From positions 1 through 50,528 of the IMG/VR virus record IMGVR_UViG_3300044470_000406: DNA of 50,528 bases, one strand, 5' to 3'. The stretch's first letter is position 1. Each line of letters begins with the position of its first letter. Below the pieces are notes generated by a model. It saw nothing but the letters and a program-made list of their open reading frames with translations. It was not told where the DNA came from and made no database searches. The DNA comes from a virus. This document shows, piece by piece, positions 16,259 through 23,519 of this stretch. Position numbers and translations under genes: made by a program.

Positions 16259-16260
16259 GG
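16250..16260. repeat. 11-bp direct repeat, right copy flanking tnpB
   Basis: CCGAATCATGG, identical to 15093-15103. In minus-strand reading it spans the overlap between the zinc-finger stop and the tnpB start. Confidence 0.75.
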
Positions 16261-16374
16261 CTTCTTTGGACAGTGGGGTAGGTGTTTCCGGAGTTCCCGC
16301 GACCCCATACTGATTCTGCAGAATGGGCAAGGAAGCACTAATTTCTTTCGCCCCGCTCCGGCCCTTTTCGGCAT
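16255..16374 (-). CDS. Small zinc-finger protein, family copy A
   Basis: 39 aa: basic N-terminus (MPKRAGAGRKK), CPFC, then HLPHC, giving C-x2-C and H/C ligands. It is a paralogue of the ORFs at 31480-31605 and 38280-38405, which share the G/R-rich start, the PCxxC block, RExRxH and HxxHC. The ATG has no ribosome site but a -10 element exactly 6 nt upstream, implying a leaderless message. The stop overlaps the tnpB start. Probable DNA-binding regulator; function not known. Confidence 0.75.
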   Translation of the reverse strand: MPKRAGAGRKKLVLPCPFCRISMGSRELRKHLPHCPKKP

Positions 16375-16380
16375 ACCAAC

Positions 16381-16409
16381 ATTGTGCCACAATTCAAAGA
16401 AGAAAGCAA
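16381..16409 (-). promoter_or_regulatory. Leaderless promoter of zinc-finger copy A
   Basis: Minus-strand TTGCTT (16409-16404), 17-bp spacer, CACAAT (16386-16381), then 6 nt to ATG 16374, placing the predicted +1 on the start codon. The -10 lies in a near-palindrome ATTGTGxCACAAT. Confidence 0.6.
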
Positions 16410-16429
16410 CCGAAGCCGCTCGGAAGTTG

Positions 16430-16654
16430 TCACCGCCGCGCGCTCCTGATCGGCTCGTCGCCAACCGCGTGGGTCACCGTTCTGCCGTCGGCTGCCTGCC
16501 ACTCGAACTGAAACCAGTTCAGGTGCTTCGGCCCTATCTTGGTGGGCGCTGTATCGTAATTGGATCTGGCAGGATGCCCCGGCCCATTCGATGTGGCCGC
16601 AGCCCGGGTTGTGCGCCTTTCGGCCCCTACCTGCTTAGTGCGCCCAGAACTCAC
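16430..16654 (-). CDS. Phage protein of unknown function (74 aa)
   Basis: GTG start overlaps the upstream TGA, with GGAG about 7 nt before. Disordered, polar N-terminus rich in Arg and Thr; C-terminal WFQFEWQAADGRTVTHAVGDEP looks like a small beta hairpin. No family recognised. It ends 55 nt before the leaderless start of zinc-finger copy A, so it is the last gene before that internal promoter. Confidence 0.65.
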   Translation of the reverse strand: MSSGRTKQVGAERRTTRAAATSNGPGHPARSNYDTAPTKIGPKHLNWFQFEWQAADGRTVTHAVGDEPIRSARR

Positions 16655-16824
16655 TGGAGGTCTCCGTACTGCGAAGTGCGCCGGATTGGCAGAGCATCGT
16701 CTTGCCGCATCGGCGGAAGGTTCTGAATCTCGCCATCCTTCACCACCTGGGCGTTGTCTTCTACCAGCTTCTTTCGCCTGGCTTCCAGGTCCGCCAGCAC
16801 CGCATCGTAGTGAACTCGATCCAT
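16651..16824 (-). CDS. Small helical protein (57 aa)
   Basis: ATG 16824 (MDRVHYDAVLADLEARRKKL) follows AAGGA with 3-4 nt spacing and lies 8 nt past the upstream stop. The first 35 residues form a charged helix likely to be coiled-coil; the tail is polar. The stop overlaps the next GTG. No family recognised. Confidence 0.65.
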   Translation of the reverse strand: MDRVHYDAVLADLEARRKKLVEDNAQVVKDGEIQNLPPMRQDDALPIRRTSQYGDLQ

Positions 16825-16832
16825 GATTCCTT

Positions 16833-17204
16833 TCAACATGCCGGCCACCGCGCCACGCTCACCGGCTTCAGGTAGTGCGCAAACTGGCACACCCCGCATA
16901 CGTGCATCACCATCCCGATGGTCTTGTCGGCGTCGATGCTGAACTGCTCACCGCACTGCGCGCACCGCAGGCCCTCGGGAATCGCGCTCACCGCCCGTGC
17001 TGAGCACTTCGGACAGGCGATCTCTCGCACATCCCCACGCTTCGATAGATCCCCAGTGAGCCGCACGAACCGCAGCGTCCCATCTTCGTTGCCGCACGCC
17101 GGGCAGGCCAGGTTTGGCTTGATGCGGCGCCCGAAGTCTGCCGGTGCCGGCCAGATGAACCGGAAGAACGAGAGTAGCGCGATGCCGAGCCAACGCCAGA
17201 TCAT
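16833..17204 (-). CDS. Membrane-anchored multi-zinc-ribbon protein
   Basis: 123 aa. N-terminal membrane helix (MIWRWLGIALLSFFRFIWP), then four CxxC knuckles: CPAC, CPKC, CAQC and CGVC, enough for two zinc ribbons. Such proteins often bind nucleic acid or act as redox or metal scaffolds. ATG overlaps the stop of a 33-codon membrane peptide upstream (ATGA). Confidence 0.75.
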   Translation of the reverse strand: MIWRWLGIALLSFFRFIWPAPADFGRRIKPNLACPACGNEDGTLRFVRLTGDLSKRGDVREIACPKCSARAVSAIPEGLRCAQCGEQFSIDADKTIGMVMHVCGVCQFAHYLKPVSVARWPAC

Positions 17205-17302
17205 GATCGGTCGATTACCTCAAAGTCTTCGCCTATGGTGGCAATAGCCAATGCCACCCCGGCCAGCAGGCAGACAGCCGCAACGATGGCCACGATCAGC
17301 AC
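17201..17302 (-). CDS. Small membrane peptide (33 aa)
   Basis: GTG start 17302 with GGAGGGG 4-5 nt upstream; sequence LIVAIVAAVCLLAGVALAI is a single hydrophobic helix followed by an acidic tail (GEDFEVIDRS). It overlaps the genes on both sides by 4-7 nt. Possible small holin-like or regulatory membrane peptide; support comes from ribosome site and coupling. Confidence 0.6.
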   Translation of the reverse strand: MLIVAIVAAVCLLAGVALAIATIGEDFEVIDRS

Positions 17303-17652
17303 GCTCCCCTCCGCCTCGGGTCGCGCTTCGCCCGCTTCCGGTGGTGCCGCGGCTTATCCGCATCCACTCCCATCCCCATTACCATCCGCGAGTACGATTG
17401 AGGCCGGCGCGTCCCAACGCCCGACGGATCAGGGCGCGCCGGCTGCTGCGGTGGGGTTGGGTTCGCAGCAAGATCGTGAGTAAGCTGAGGAACAAAGCCG
17501 GGCCTCAGCCGGGGATCTCCCGGCTCCGCAGTCCGATCTTCGGGAATCCCGAGTATCTTCGGGCGGTCTTCATCCGCAGATTGACCCATTGCCTGCGGGA
17601 CCAACAGACCCGACTCGGTGGTACGGAAGGCGTCATGGAAACGGAAACTCAT
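17296..17652 (-). CDS. Proline/arginine-rich disordered protein
   Basis: 118 aa from ATG 17652 (MSFRFHDAFRTTESGLLVPQ), overlapping the upstream TGA. The middle is Pro-rich (ANPTPPQQPARPDPSG) and the C-terminus is strongly basic (HHRKRAKRDPRRR), which suggests nucleic-acid contact. No family recognised. Confidence 0.65.
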   Translation of the reverse strand: MSFRFHDAFRTTESGLLVPQAMGQSADEDRPKILGIPEDRTAEPGDPRLRPGFVPQLTHDLAANPTPPQQPARPDPSGVGTRRPQSYSRMVMGMGVDADKPRHHRKRAKRDPRRRGAC

Positions 17653-17912
17653 GCCCGCGCCTCTTCCGGGAACCGCTCGGCCACATCCGGGTGAAGGAAA
17701 CACTGCCATTCTTCCCCTGGAGAAATATTCGCAACACCCCAGGGACAAGGCCATAGATCCGGGTGTGTCACTGTAGGCACGACTTCTCGCACAACGGGCC
17801 ACCCGTACTCTACCAACTTGATGTCTTTCTCAAACGCCGTACTCGCTCGGAGAAACTGAGCTTGAGTAGCTTCGATGAATCCTTCGGGGATTTCAAACCC
17901 CTCCATGCTCAT
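17649..17912 (-). CDS. Phage protein of unknown function (87 aa)
   Basis: Starts at ATG 17912 inside the upstream stop. It begins MSMEGFEIPEGFIEATQAQF, with a central WPVVREVVP segment and CPWG/QCFLHP near the C-terminus. No recognised family; one of the string of coupled small late genes. Confidence 0.65.
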   Translation of the reverse strand: MSMEGFEIPEGFIEATQAQFLRASTAFEKDIKLVEYGWPVVREVVPTVTHPDLWPCPWGVANISPGEEWQCFLHPDVAERFPEEARA

Positions 17913-18259
17913 GCCCGCACCTTCCTACACGCGCTCGCGGTGACGTAGCGTTCGACTACCGATTCAGTCCGCGCAAAGTAGTCACGATCCCCTTGAGATA
18001 GTTCGCCCCATGGCGGAGCCATGCGCTCTGGATGCTGCGTGAGGTAGGTTTCATACGCCCGCTGAGCGTACTCGTAATTCTGTGCCGTGAGCATCGCTTC
18101 CAGCAACCCGCTCATCCGCCGAAGATCCTCAATCACCAGCACGGCGTAGCGATCCTGCTTGGTATCGGCGGGAGGCGGAGGCTGCTGGGGTATGGCGGTC
18201 GCCACGGTGGCCTTCCCTGTAGTCCCGCCGATCACGTCAAGATGTGTGCGCTCGCTCAC
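17909..18259 (-). CDS. Small protein with QDRYAVLVIEDLRRM module
   Basis: 116 aa, GTG start overlapping the upstream TGA. Pro-rich stretch (IPQQPPPPAD) then KQDRYAVLVIEDLRRMSGLLEAML, a helix that recurs, with changes, in the gene at 18738-18968 (RQDRYAVRVIEELRRLSALMEEML). The two are paralogous over ~30 residues with different ends, so the helix is probably a shared interaction module. C-terminal part helical and acidic. Confidence 0.7.
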   Translation of the reverse strand: MSERTHLDVIGGTTGKATVATAIPQQPPPPADTKQDRYAVLVIEDLRRMSGLLEAMLTAQNYEYAQRAYETYLTQHPERMAPPWGELSQGDRDYFARTESVVERYVTASACRKVRA

Positions 18260-18741
18260 GACTGCACCTCGGGCTTAACCAGCGCCCCGCAGGGCCATCG
18301 TGTGGGTTCATGTATCGCCTCCGCGCACGCGCCACATCGCCTACTCCCCGTGTTCAGCGTGCCATACGCGTTCCCGCAACACCCGCAGACATAGACCGCG
18401 CCGGCGAACGCGAATCCGTCTGTTCGCGGCCAGACACCGTGCGGGCACTTCCTGGGCGCGGCGTCGGCGGACAATACAGCCCAATGCCAGATAGCTGAGG
18501 CGTAGACTATCCACTGGGCCGTGTGGACATGGTTGACACTCTGTAACCACCCGTAGAGGGCCTCGAAAGCGTCTCTTCCAACTGGGATCATCGTATCCAG
18601 CGGAGCGGACGGAGGATCATCGGGCGTGATCTCGTAGAAGCCATTCATGAACTCGCCACCCACGTAGTGCACCATCGCGAAGTTCCCGTGGATGTGATAG
18701 GCGTATCTGGTGCCGTCCCGCAGCGTGGCAACCACCTTCAT
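18256..18741 (-). CDS. Phage protein with C-terminal zinc ribbon
   Basis: 161 aa. N-terminal beta-rich half (MKVVATLRDGTRYAYHIHG); C-terminal CPHG, CGCCG, and RRCGACAEAIHEP plus WPCG form a likely zinc-binding region. ATGA overlaps at both ends. Function unknown. Confidence 0.7.
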   Translation of the reverse strand: MKVVATLRDGTRYAYHIHGNFAMVHYVGGEFMNGFYEITPDDPPSAPLDTMIPVGRDAFEALYGWLQSVNHVHTAQWIVYASAIWHWAVLSADAAPRKCPHGVWPRTDGFAFAGAVYVCGCCGNAYGTLNTGSRRCGACAEAIHEPTRWPCGALVKPEVQS

Positions 18742-18968
18742 GGCCGCACCTCCCGAACCCGGTTCACCACAGTGCGCCCGTCCGGCCGCGTCTCAGTCAC
18801 CTTGCGCACTACCTCGCGGCCAGGCGCTGGGGTTGCAGGCGCCGCCAACTTCGCGCCGCGCAGTTCCAGCAGCATCTCTTCCATCAGCGCGCTCAACCGC
18901 CGCAACTCTTCGATCACCCGCACGGCGTAGCGATCTTGCCGGCTCTCGGCTGGAGGGATCGGGGTCAT
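18738..18968 (-). CDS. Small protein, paralogue of the 17.9-kb helix module
   Basis: 76 aa from ATG 18968 (MTPIPPAESRQDRYAVRVIE), which overlaps the upstream stop. Same Pro-rich start and QDRYAVxVIEELRRL helix as the gene at 17909-18259, but a different C-terminus (REVVRKVTETRPDGRTVVN). Tandem duplication with later tail exchange is likely. Confidence 0.7.
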   Translation of the reverse strand: MTPIPPAESRQDRYAVRVIEELRRLSALMEEMLLELRGAKLAAPATPAPGREVVRKVTETRPDGRTVVNRVREVRP

Positions 18969-19159
18969 GCGCGCCGCCCCGCTTCGATAGCAGCCAACTG
19001 CCCCGCCAGCCGCTCCGCCTGCCCAGGCCAGATGAAGTGGCCCGACGGGCCAGCATTCAATCCCACCCCGCTCTTCGCCCACCGCTCCAGCATCCGCTGG
19101 CAGAATCGGCACACGGGGGCGCCGGCATCTTCAGCGACTTCTTTCGATGGCTCGCTCAT
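18965..19159 (-). CDS. Small CxxC protein (64 aa)
   Basis: ATG 19159 (MSEPSKEVAEDAGAPVCRFC) overlaps the upstream stop. One CRFC knuckle near residue 17, then basic and helical sequence ending AIEAGRRA. Too short for a full zinc ribbon on its own; may dimerise. Function unknown. Confidence 0.65.
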   Translation of the reverse strand: MSEPSKEVAEDAGAPVCRFCQRMLERWAKSGVGLNAGPSGHFIWPGQAERLAGQLAAIEAGRRA

Positions 19160-19419
19160 AGCGCATCCATCTCCTGAACGGTGAGGCCGTTGGTGATACG
19201 AGTACGGGCGCGCAGGTCTTCGACGCCGCGATCCGCCCATACTGCCGGCGCTTGCATTAGGCGTGGGCCCCGTCGCCCTTGTGCAGCCGCTGCTTGCGCA
19301 AGAGGGTCGATAGCTGAAGCGGAGCCAGCCGCAATCGCGTACAGGTGCTTCCACCACTCCACCTCGCTCTGCTCCAAGTGCGGCGGGTAAGTGATCGGGT
19401 CCAACTTCCCCGTTATCAT
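19156..19419 (-). CDS. Phage protein of unknown function (87 aa)
   Basis: ATG 19419 (MITGKLDPITYPPHLEQSEV) overlaps the Rrf2-like gene's stop. Helical protein with WWKHLYAIAAGSASAID and an Arg-rich middle. No family recognised; translationally coupled to the regulator upstream. Confidence 0.65.
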   Translation of the reverse strand: MITGKLDPITYPPHLEQSEVEWWKHLYAIAAGSASAIDPLAQAAAAQGRRGPRLMQAPAVWADRGVEDLRARTRITNGLTVQEMDAL

Positions 19420-19772
19420 GCTGCCACTCCCCGGCCCCGCGCCTTCTTCGCCAGGTCCGCCATTGTGGTGTTGCGCCGGTACAACACCGCCGCGCCGAAT
19501 GCTTCCGCCCCGACGTACGGCAGGTCCGCCGGGTCTTCGCCGCACGCCGTCATCACATCCGCGATGGTGGCTGCCGGCCGAATCAGCGAGAACCCGCCCG
19601 CCGGGCCCCGCATAGATCCCAATATTCCGTAGTGCGTCAGATCCTGCAATACTTTGCGGGTGAACGTCGGCGGCATGGCTGCCACCTTACTCAGTTCGTC
19701 TGAGTGCATGGTGCGTTGTTCGCGCGCCATGATCCCCAAACACTTCAATGCTATCAGCGCCTTTTGTCGCAT
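19416..19772 (-). CDS. Rrf2-family transcriptional regulator
   Basis: 118 aa from ATG 19772 (MRQKALIALKCLGIMAREQ). The winged-helix pattern is clear: helix-turn-helix (SDELSKVAAMPPTFTRKVLQDL) and wing GILGSMRGPAGGFSLIRPA, then TIADVM. Classical Rrf2/IscR members hold an Fe-S cluster with three C-terminal Cys; here only one Cys remains (TACGED), so a cluster is doubtful and sensing may differ. It lies directly after terL and at the head of the coupled small-gene string, so it may time late expression. Confidence 0.85.
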   Translation of the reverse strand: MRQKALIALKCLGIMAREQRTMHSDELSKVAAMPPTFTRKVLQDLTHYGILGSMRGPAGGFSLIRPAATIADVMTACGEDPADLPYVGAEAFGAAVLYRRNTTMADLAKKARGRGVAA

Positions 19773-19778
19773 ATCCCG

Positions 19779-19809
19779 GTTATACAAGAGAAAAAAATCA
19801 CTTGAGCAA
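19779..19809 (-). promoter_or_regulatory. Promoter of the Rrf2-like gene
   Basis: Minus-strand TTGCTC (19809-19804), long 19-bp spacer, TATAAC (19784-19779), 6 nt to ATG 19772: predicted leaderless start. It overlaps the 3' end of terL, so the regulator can be made independently of terminase. Confidence 0.45.
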
Positions 19810-21612
19810 ATCGCCCCTGGACGGCATCAGCGGCAGCACCCCGACGCCTTTGTCCTGCACCTGCTCCCCGCAGTTCGGGCAGCGCCGGCCGCCCGGTATC
19901 CTGGTCAGCGGCGCTGTGCTCCCGCACTTGCCACACGTCGGCGTCGGGTTCTTCCCGTCTGCCGGCGTCGTCACCGGCTTCATCAGCGTGCCCGCCTGCG
20001 TCAGTTTCGATACCTTCATGCGGTCCTCATCTGCCAGGCGCTTCAACTCTGCCCGCTGCTCTGCGCGCTTCTGCTCATCTTCCTCGCGCGCCATCGCCGG
20101 ATCGGACGCCCGCTCTATCGCGTGGGCTTCTTGCGATGCCACGTAGTCCAGCAGGCCAAGAGTGATCTCTCGCTTGGCGAAGCAGAGCATCCACGCCTCA
20201 GCACGGTCTGGAGATCGTACGCCGCGTTTGCGCGCATCGTCCTTCGACTCAATGATAATCTGGCCGCGGGGGTTATGCTTATACCGGATGCCCGACAACT
20301 GGCCCTGCGTGCGCTCATCTGTGAGCCCAGCCACGTCGCCCTGCTGGAACCGCAGCCGCAGTCCCCAGTAGACCTCGGCTTTCAGATTGGCGAAGCGCTC
20401 GGCGTCTTGCGGCGCTTCCCCGACGTTCACTGCATGGACAATCTCGGAACCGAAGATGTCCCGCAGGTGCAGGTACATGCCCCAGCCAATGCCGATGGAG
20501 TCCACATTCACCGACTCCAGCTCACCGGCCTTGAAGAACGGCATCAACTCCGCAATTACATCGCCACGTGGATCCGCTTGCCCCCATGCCTTGCTCAGTA
20601 TCACGCGCGAGCTGCGGCGCCCCACCAGCACCGTCTCATCCTCGCCCGGACCTGCCACGTCCAATCCGAAACGAGCCTTCCCTTCGGCCGGCAGTTCCGC
20701 GAGGCGCGCGGCTTCCAGCCAACGGAGCGATAGCAGTGCGTCTTCCGACTGCTCAGGGAACTCGCCAATGACCTTGGAATCCCACAGCGGATGCCCTGGC
20801 CCCCACTCGAAGAACTTCTCTTTCACCCAGCGCCTGGTAGTCAGGTACGGCAGCGGGTTCCTGTCCAGTTCTTCCTCGGAAAGCGTCAGCAGGTCGCGCC
20901 CGTTCGGATCTCCCAGTGTGGTGGTCCCGTGGGTGATCTTCAGGCCCTGGAGGTTCGGCGTGTCGAAGGCCGAAATCGTGAACGTCTTCCAGTTGTCCCG
21001 GTTCTCATGGAACGCCGCATGGAATGGCCCGCTCGCTATGATTGGGTTGCCGATGGCCAAGATGCTGACGTGGCCGCCGGCCGCCGCTCCCTCGATGGCT
21101 TCCCAGATGGCCGTGTCCACGCCGGGTGCCTCATCGAGCACGAACAGAATGTGGGCCGCGTGGAACCCCTGGAACCGCACGCCTTCATTGGTGCTGAGCC
21201 CAAGCGCGTAGTTTCCCTCGCTCAACTTCAGTTCGGTGAAATCGCTACCCATCGGCTTCGGGTACTTCACCTTCGAAGCGATGAGCGACTTCCGAATCTC
21301 CCCCCACAGCAACTTCTTCACCTGAATCCATGTGGGCGCCGTGGTGATGGCGATGCCGTCCGGGTAATGCGTGATCCACCAGAGCGTGATCTCGGCGGCC
21401 GTGAACGTCTTGGCTGAGCTATGGCAACTCTTTACCGCCGTGCGCCGGTTCTTGGCGACGCTGCGCAGTATCTGTGCCGGCAGTCCCCAGACGTCATGCC
21501 CCAGTGCGCCCTTGGCGAATCCTACCGGATCCATCCGCAACGTCGCCTGGTCGGCAAGCGATGGGGCCTCAGCCTTCCTGGTCTGCTTCGTCTGCTTCGC
21601 TCTTGTCGCCAT
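19798..21612 (-). CDS. terL: Terminase large subunit
   Basis: 604 aa. ATPase: a degenerate Walker A (SCHSSAKTF, residues 62-70, lacking the usual GxGxGK glycines), Walker B ILFVLDE with D160/E161, and coupling motif AIGNP. Nuclease: FGLDVAGPGED (D318), VNVDSIGIG (D371) and SPDRAEAW (D468), the usual three acidic ligands. C-terminal extension carries a zinc ribbon (CGKCG..CPNCG), not usual in TerL. It packages DNA through the portal. Overlaps terS by 44 nt. Confidence 0.92.
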   Translation of the reverse strand: MATRAKQTKQTRKAEAPSLADQATLRMDPVGFAKGALGHDVWGLPAQILRSVAKNRRTAVKSCHSSAKTFTAAEITLWWITHYPDGIAITTAPTWIQVKKLLWGEIRKSLIASKVKYPKPMGSDFTELKLSEGNYALGLSTNEGVRFQGFHAAHILFVLDEAPGVDTAIWEAIEGAAAGGHVSILAIGNPIIASGPFHAAFHENRDNWKTFTISAFDTPNLQGLKITHGTTTLGDPNGRDLLTLSEEELDRNPLPYLTTRRWVKEKFFEWGPGHPLWDSKVIGEFPEQSEDALLSLRWLEAARLAELPAEGKARFGLDVAGPGEDETVLVGRRSSRVILSKAWGQADPRGDVIAELMPFFKAGELESVNVDSIGIGWGMYLHLRDIFGSEIVHAVNVGEAPQDAERFANLKAEVYWGLRLRFQQGDVAGLTDERTQGQLSGIRYKHNPRGQIIIESKDDARKRGVRSPDRAEAWMLCFAKREITLGLLDYVASQEAHAIERASDPAMAREEDEQKRAEQRAELKRLADEDRMKVSKLTQAGTLMKPVTTPADGKNPTPTCGKCGSTAPLTRIPGGRRCPNCGEQVQDKGVGVLPLMPSRGDLLK

Positions 21613-22081
21613 GGTCCTTGGCCGCCGACACCGCAGCGTCCGTCATTGCCCGGAATGCCGCTACGTCGAACAGCGGCGTGCCGCCGGCCCCGGAGATCTC
21701 CTGCTTGTCCGCCTGCTTCAGTCGGTTCTTGCCAGCCCAGATCAGCGCGCCCAGGTCACCCTCCAGGACAGCCTTGTGGAACTGCTTCATCCGGATGGCC
21801 GCCTTGCCCCGCTCATCCCCGCGGGTGTACATGTCCCGAAACAGTGGATCGTCGCGCAGCCGATTGTCCACCGTCTTCTCGCTCACATTCAGCTCGGCCG
21901 CAATCTCCGGGATGGTGCAGCCCGCCATCCGCATCCGCACCAGCTTGTCGAGATCGAGTTCCTTCCGCTTCTTGCCCGGCGCCAGCATGTGGCGTACAGC
22001 ATCCCCGATCTGCTCGTTGGTGCGGCCGGCACAGAGGGCCTGGATGTCTTTGCGGGTTAGGTTAAGAGCGCGAACGGCCAT
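21569..22081 (-). CDS. terS: Terminase small subunit
   Basis: 170 aa. Central helix-turn-helix (CTIPEIAAELNVSEKTVDNRL) and a helical C-terminal half (KAAIRMKQFHKAVLEGDLGALIWAGKNRL), typical of small terminase DNA-recognition subunits. Directly upstream of and overlapping terL. Start ATG 22081 follows AGAAG. Confidence 0.85.
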   Translation of the reverse strand: MAVRALNLTRKDIQALCAGRTNEQIGDAVRHMLAPGKKRKELDLDKLVRMRMAGCTIPEIAAELNVSEKTVDNRLRDDPLFRDMYTRGDERGKAAIRMKQFHKAVLEGDLGALIWAGKNRLKQADKQEISGAGGTPLFDVAAFRAMTDAAVSAAKDHGDKSEADEADQEG

Positions 22082-22157
22082 TGTGGACTTCTTTTGTATT
22101 GTTTCGGGGAAGATTGCGCTTTTCTGGTTGCCATTACCATGTTATGTCACCGTGTGC

Positions 22158-22163
22158 CATAAT
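22158..22163 (+). promoter_or_regulatory. -10 element of the HTH gene
   Basis: TGTGCCATAATGAGGC immediately precedes ATG 22169; CATAAT is 5 nt from the start codon. The block resembles those before the zinc-finger genes at 31480 and 38280 (TTGTGCCAYAATAAAG). No convincing -35. Confidence 0.45.
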
Positions 22164-22168
22164 GAGGC

Positions 22169-22372
22169 ATGTCCGACGACGTGAATATCCCGCTAAAGCG
22201 TATTCTCTATACCAAAGCGGAAGTCGCTACGATGACCGGCATCTCGCTTAGCACCATTAACCGGATGCTGAAACGAAAGGAACTGGAGTTCATCCACCCC
22301 GGCGGCACGAAGCTGGTGCGCATCCCCGGCGCGGAGCTGGATCGCTTGTTCGCCGGGAAGGGTGGCAAGTGA
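22169..22372 (+). CDS. MerR/excisionase-type helix-turn-helix protein
   Basis: 67 aa. RILYTKAEVATMTGISLSTINRM is an HTH_17-type motif, followed by a wing (FIHPGGTKLVRIPGAELDRL). Such proteins act as excisionases or small regulators. Divergent from the terminase operon, so it could control it. The stop overlaps the next GTG (GTGA). Confidence 0.85.
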   Translation: MSDDVNIPLKRILYTKAEVATMTGISLSTINRMLKRKELEFIHPGGTKLVRIPGAELDRLFAGKGGK

Positions 22373-22836
22373 AGCAGCCCACTGTCCTGAGTATCGGATA
22401 CGACCATCTCCGCCCGGAGGAACTGGTAGCGATTATGGACAAACTCCAGATCGACCTGCTGGTGGATGTGCGGTCGATACCCAACAGCCGACGACCGGGG
22501 TTCGGCGGGAAGCAATTGGCTGCGCTGCTGGGGTATCGCTATCGCTGGGAAGGCCAGCACCTGGGCGGCCGGGGGGACGGTCCCACCAAAGACGGCTACG
22601 ACTGGTTATTGACTAGGCCATCGCCGATGCGCCTGCTGCTGCTCTGCAAGGAAGAGGCGCCCGGCGACTGCCACCGGCACCGCGCCATTGCTGTGGAACT
22701 ACTCCGCCGCGGCGGCCCGGACGTGCTCCACGTCTACCAGGGCCACATCATCGAGGCTTCCGAGTTGCAGCGGTGCATCGAGGAGCGGGACGCCGGACGG
22801 GGATGGGATATCCGGCCCTACAGCCGGTTGATTTGA
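22369..22836 (+). CDS. DUF488-family protein
   Basis: 155 aa, GTG start. Family marks: VLSIGYDH at the N-terminus, LVDVRSIPNSRRPGF, and LLLLCKEEAPGDCHRHRAIA near residue 90. DUF488 proteins are widespread and biochemically poorly defined; the conserved C..CHR patch looks like an active site. Coupled to the HTH gene. Confidence 0.85.
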   Translation: MKQPTVLSIGYDHLRPEELVAIMDKLQIDLLVDVRSIPNSRRPGFGGKQLAALLGYRYRWEGQHLGGRGDGPTKDGYDWLLTRPSPMRLLLLCKEEAPGDCHRHRAIAVELLRRGGPDVLHVYQGHIIEASELQRCIEERDAGRGWDIRPYSRLI

Positions 22837-23222
22837 CGCCACCCCTGCGAACTGGCGCCGTCGGAACTTCTCGCGTAGTGCGTGCGCCCGCCGGCGCTTG
22901 TTTCGTCCGCTTCCCATCGGGTATATATACCTCGCAATATACTCAGCACTTCCGAAAGGTGGCTACCTGCTTTCAATGGGTTACGGAGGCCCATATACCT
23001 CACAGGTGAAGAAATGGCGGAAAGTGTATGCCGGGCGCGCAACCGCTGGCCGCACTTGAAGTAGCGGCAGTAATCGGAAATTGCGCACCCGGCCTTTTCT
23101 TGACGTCAGGGAGCGGGGCGGAGGTCCCACTCTATACACGCTGAGGCTAAACCAACAGCGCACTCGGGACTCGAACACCCGCTCGCTACGTCAGAACCTG
23201 CAAAACCTGCAAAACCTGCGAA
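22837..23222. other. 386-bp gap without a supported gene
   Basis: AT-richer than its surroundings. Contains a perfect 12-bp palindrome GGTATATATACC (22920-22931), three tandem 9-bp units AACCTGCAA (23195-23221) and, on the minus strand, GGGTGTTCGAGTCCC (23180-23166), which recalls a tRNA T-arm but lacks the rest of a tRNA. A 16-codon frame at 23014-23064 has a fair ribosome site but no other support. A regulatory, replication or attachment role is possible. Confidence 0.4.
23195..23221. repeat. Three tandem 9-bp repeats
   Basis: AACCTGCAA, AACCTGCAA, AACCTGCGA in direct tandem. Iteron-like spacing (9 bp, just under one helical turn), but only three copies. Confidence 0.6.
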
Positions 23223-23510
23223 TCAGAGGCAGAAGGCCCGGCGATGCCGCGGCGCTTCCAGAACCAGCACTTCCTGCTTTTCTCCCTCTATTGCGCCGGC
23301 AAAATCGGAAGTGGGCTCATCCGCCAGGTCCGCTCGGAAGCCGCGATGCCGAAGCTCGGCCAGTAGGCTTTCCCTGAGCCAGTCCCACTTGGAATCCTGG
23401 AGAATCACCGTGGTGGTGAGGAACGACAGGTAATCGTCCGGTACAAGGCGGATGCGCACGCCCTTGTATTTTCCCCACGGAAGCACCGCTCTGCCGTGCC
23501 GGTTGGCCAT
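23223..23510 (-). CDS. DUF3820-like protein
   Basis: 95 aa. LPWGKYKGVRIRLVPDDYLSFL near residue 10 follows the (M/L)P(F/W)GKYKGxxixxiPxxYLxWL pattern of DUF3820 proteins, seen in phages and sometimes fused to exonucleases. Function not established. ATG follows GGAGGT closely. Confidence 0.75.
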   Translation of the reverse strand: MANRHGRAVLPWGKYKGVRIRLVPDDYLSFLTTTVILQDSKWDWLRESLLAELRHRGFRADLADEPTSDFAGAIEGEKQEVLVLEAPRHRRAFCL

Positions 23511-23519
23511 ACCTCCAGT

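Noticed and set aside
23160-23230. Minus-strand tRNA gene
   Set aside because: GGGTGTTCGAGTCCC looks like a T-arm but has two extra loop bases, and no other tRNA arm fits upstream.
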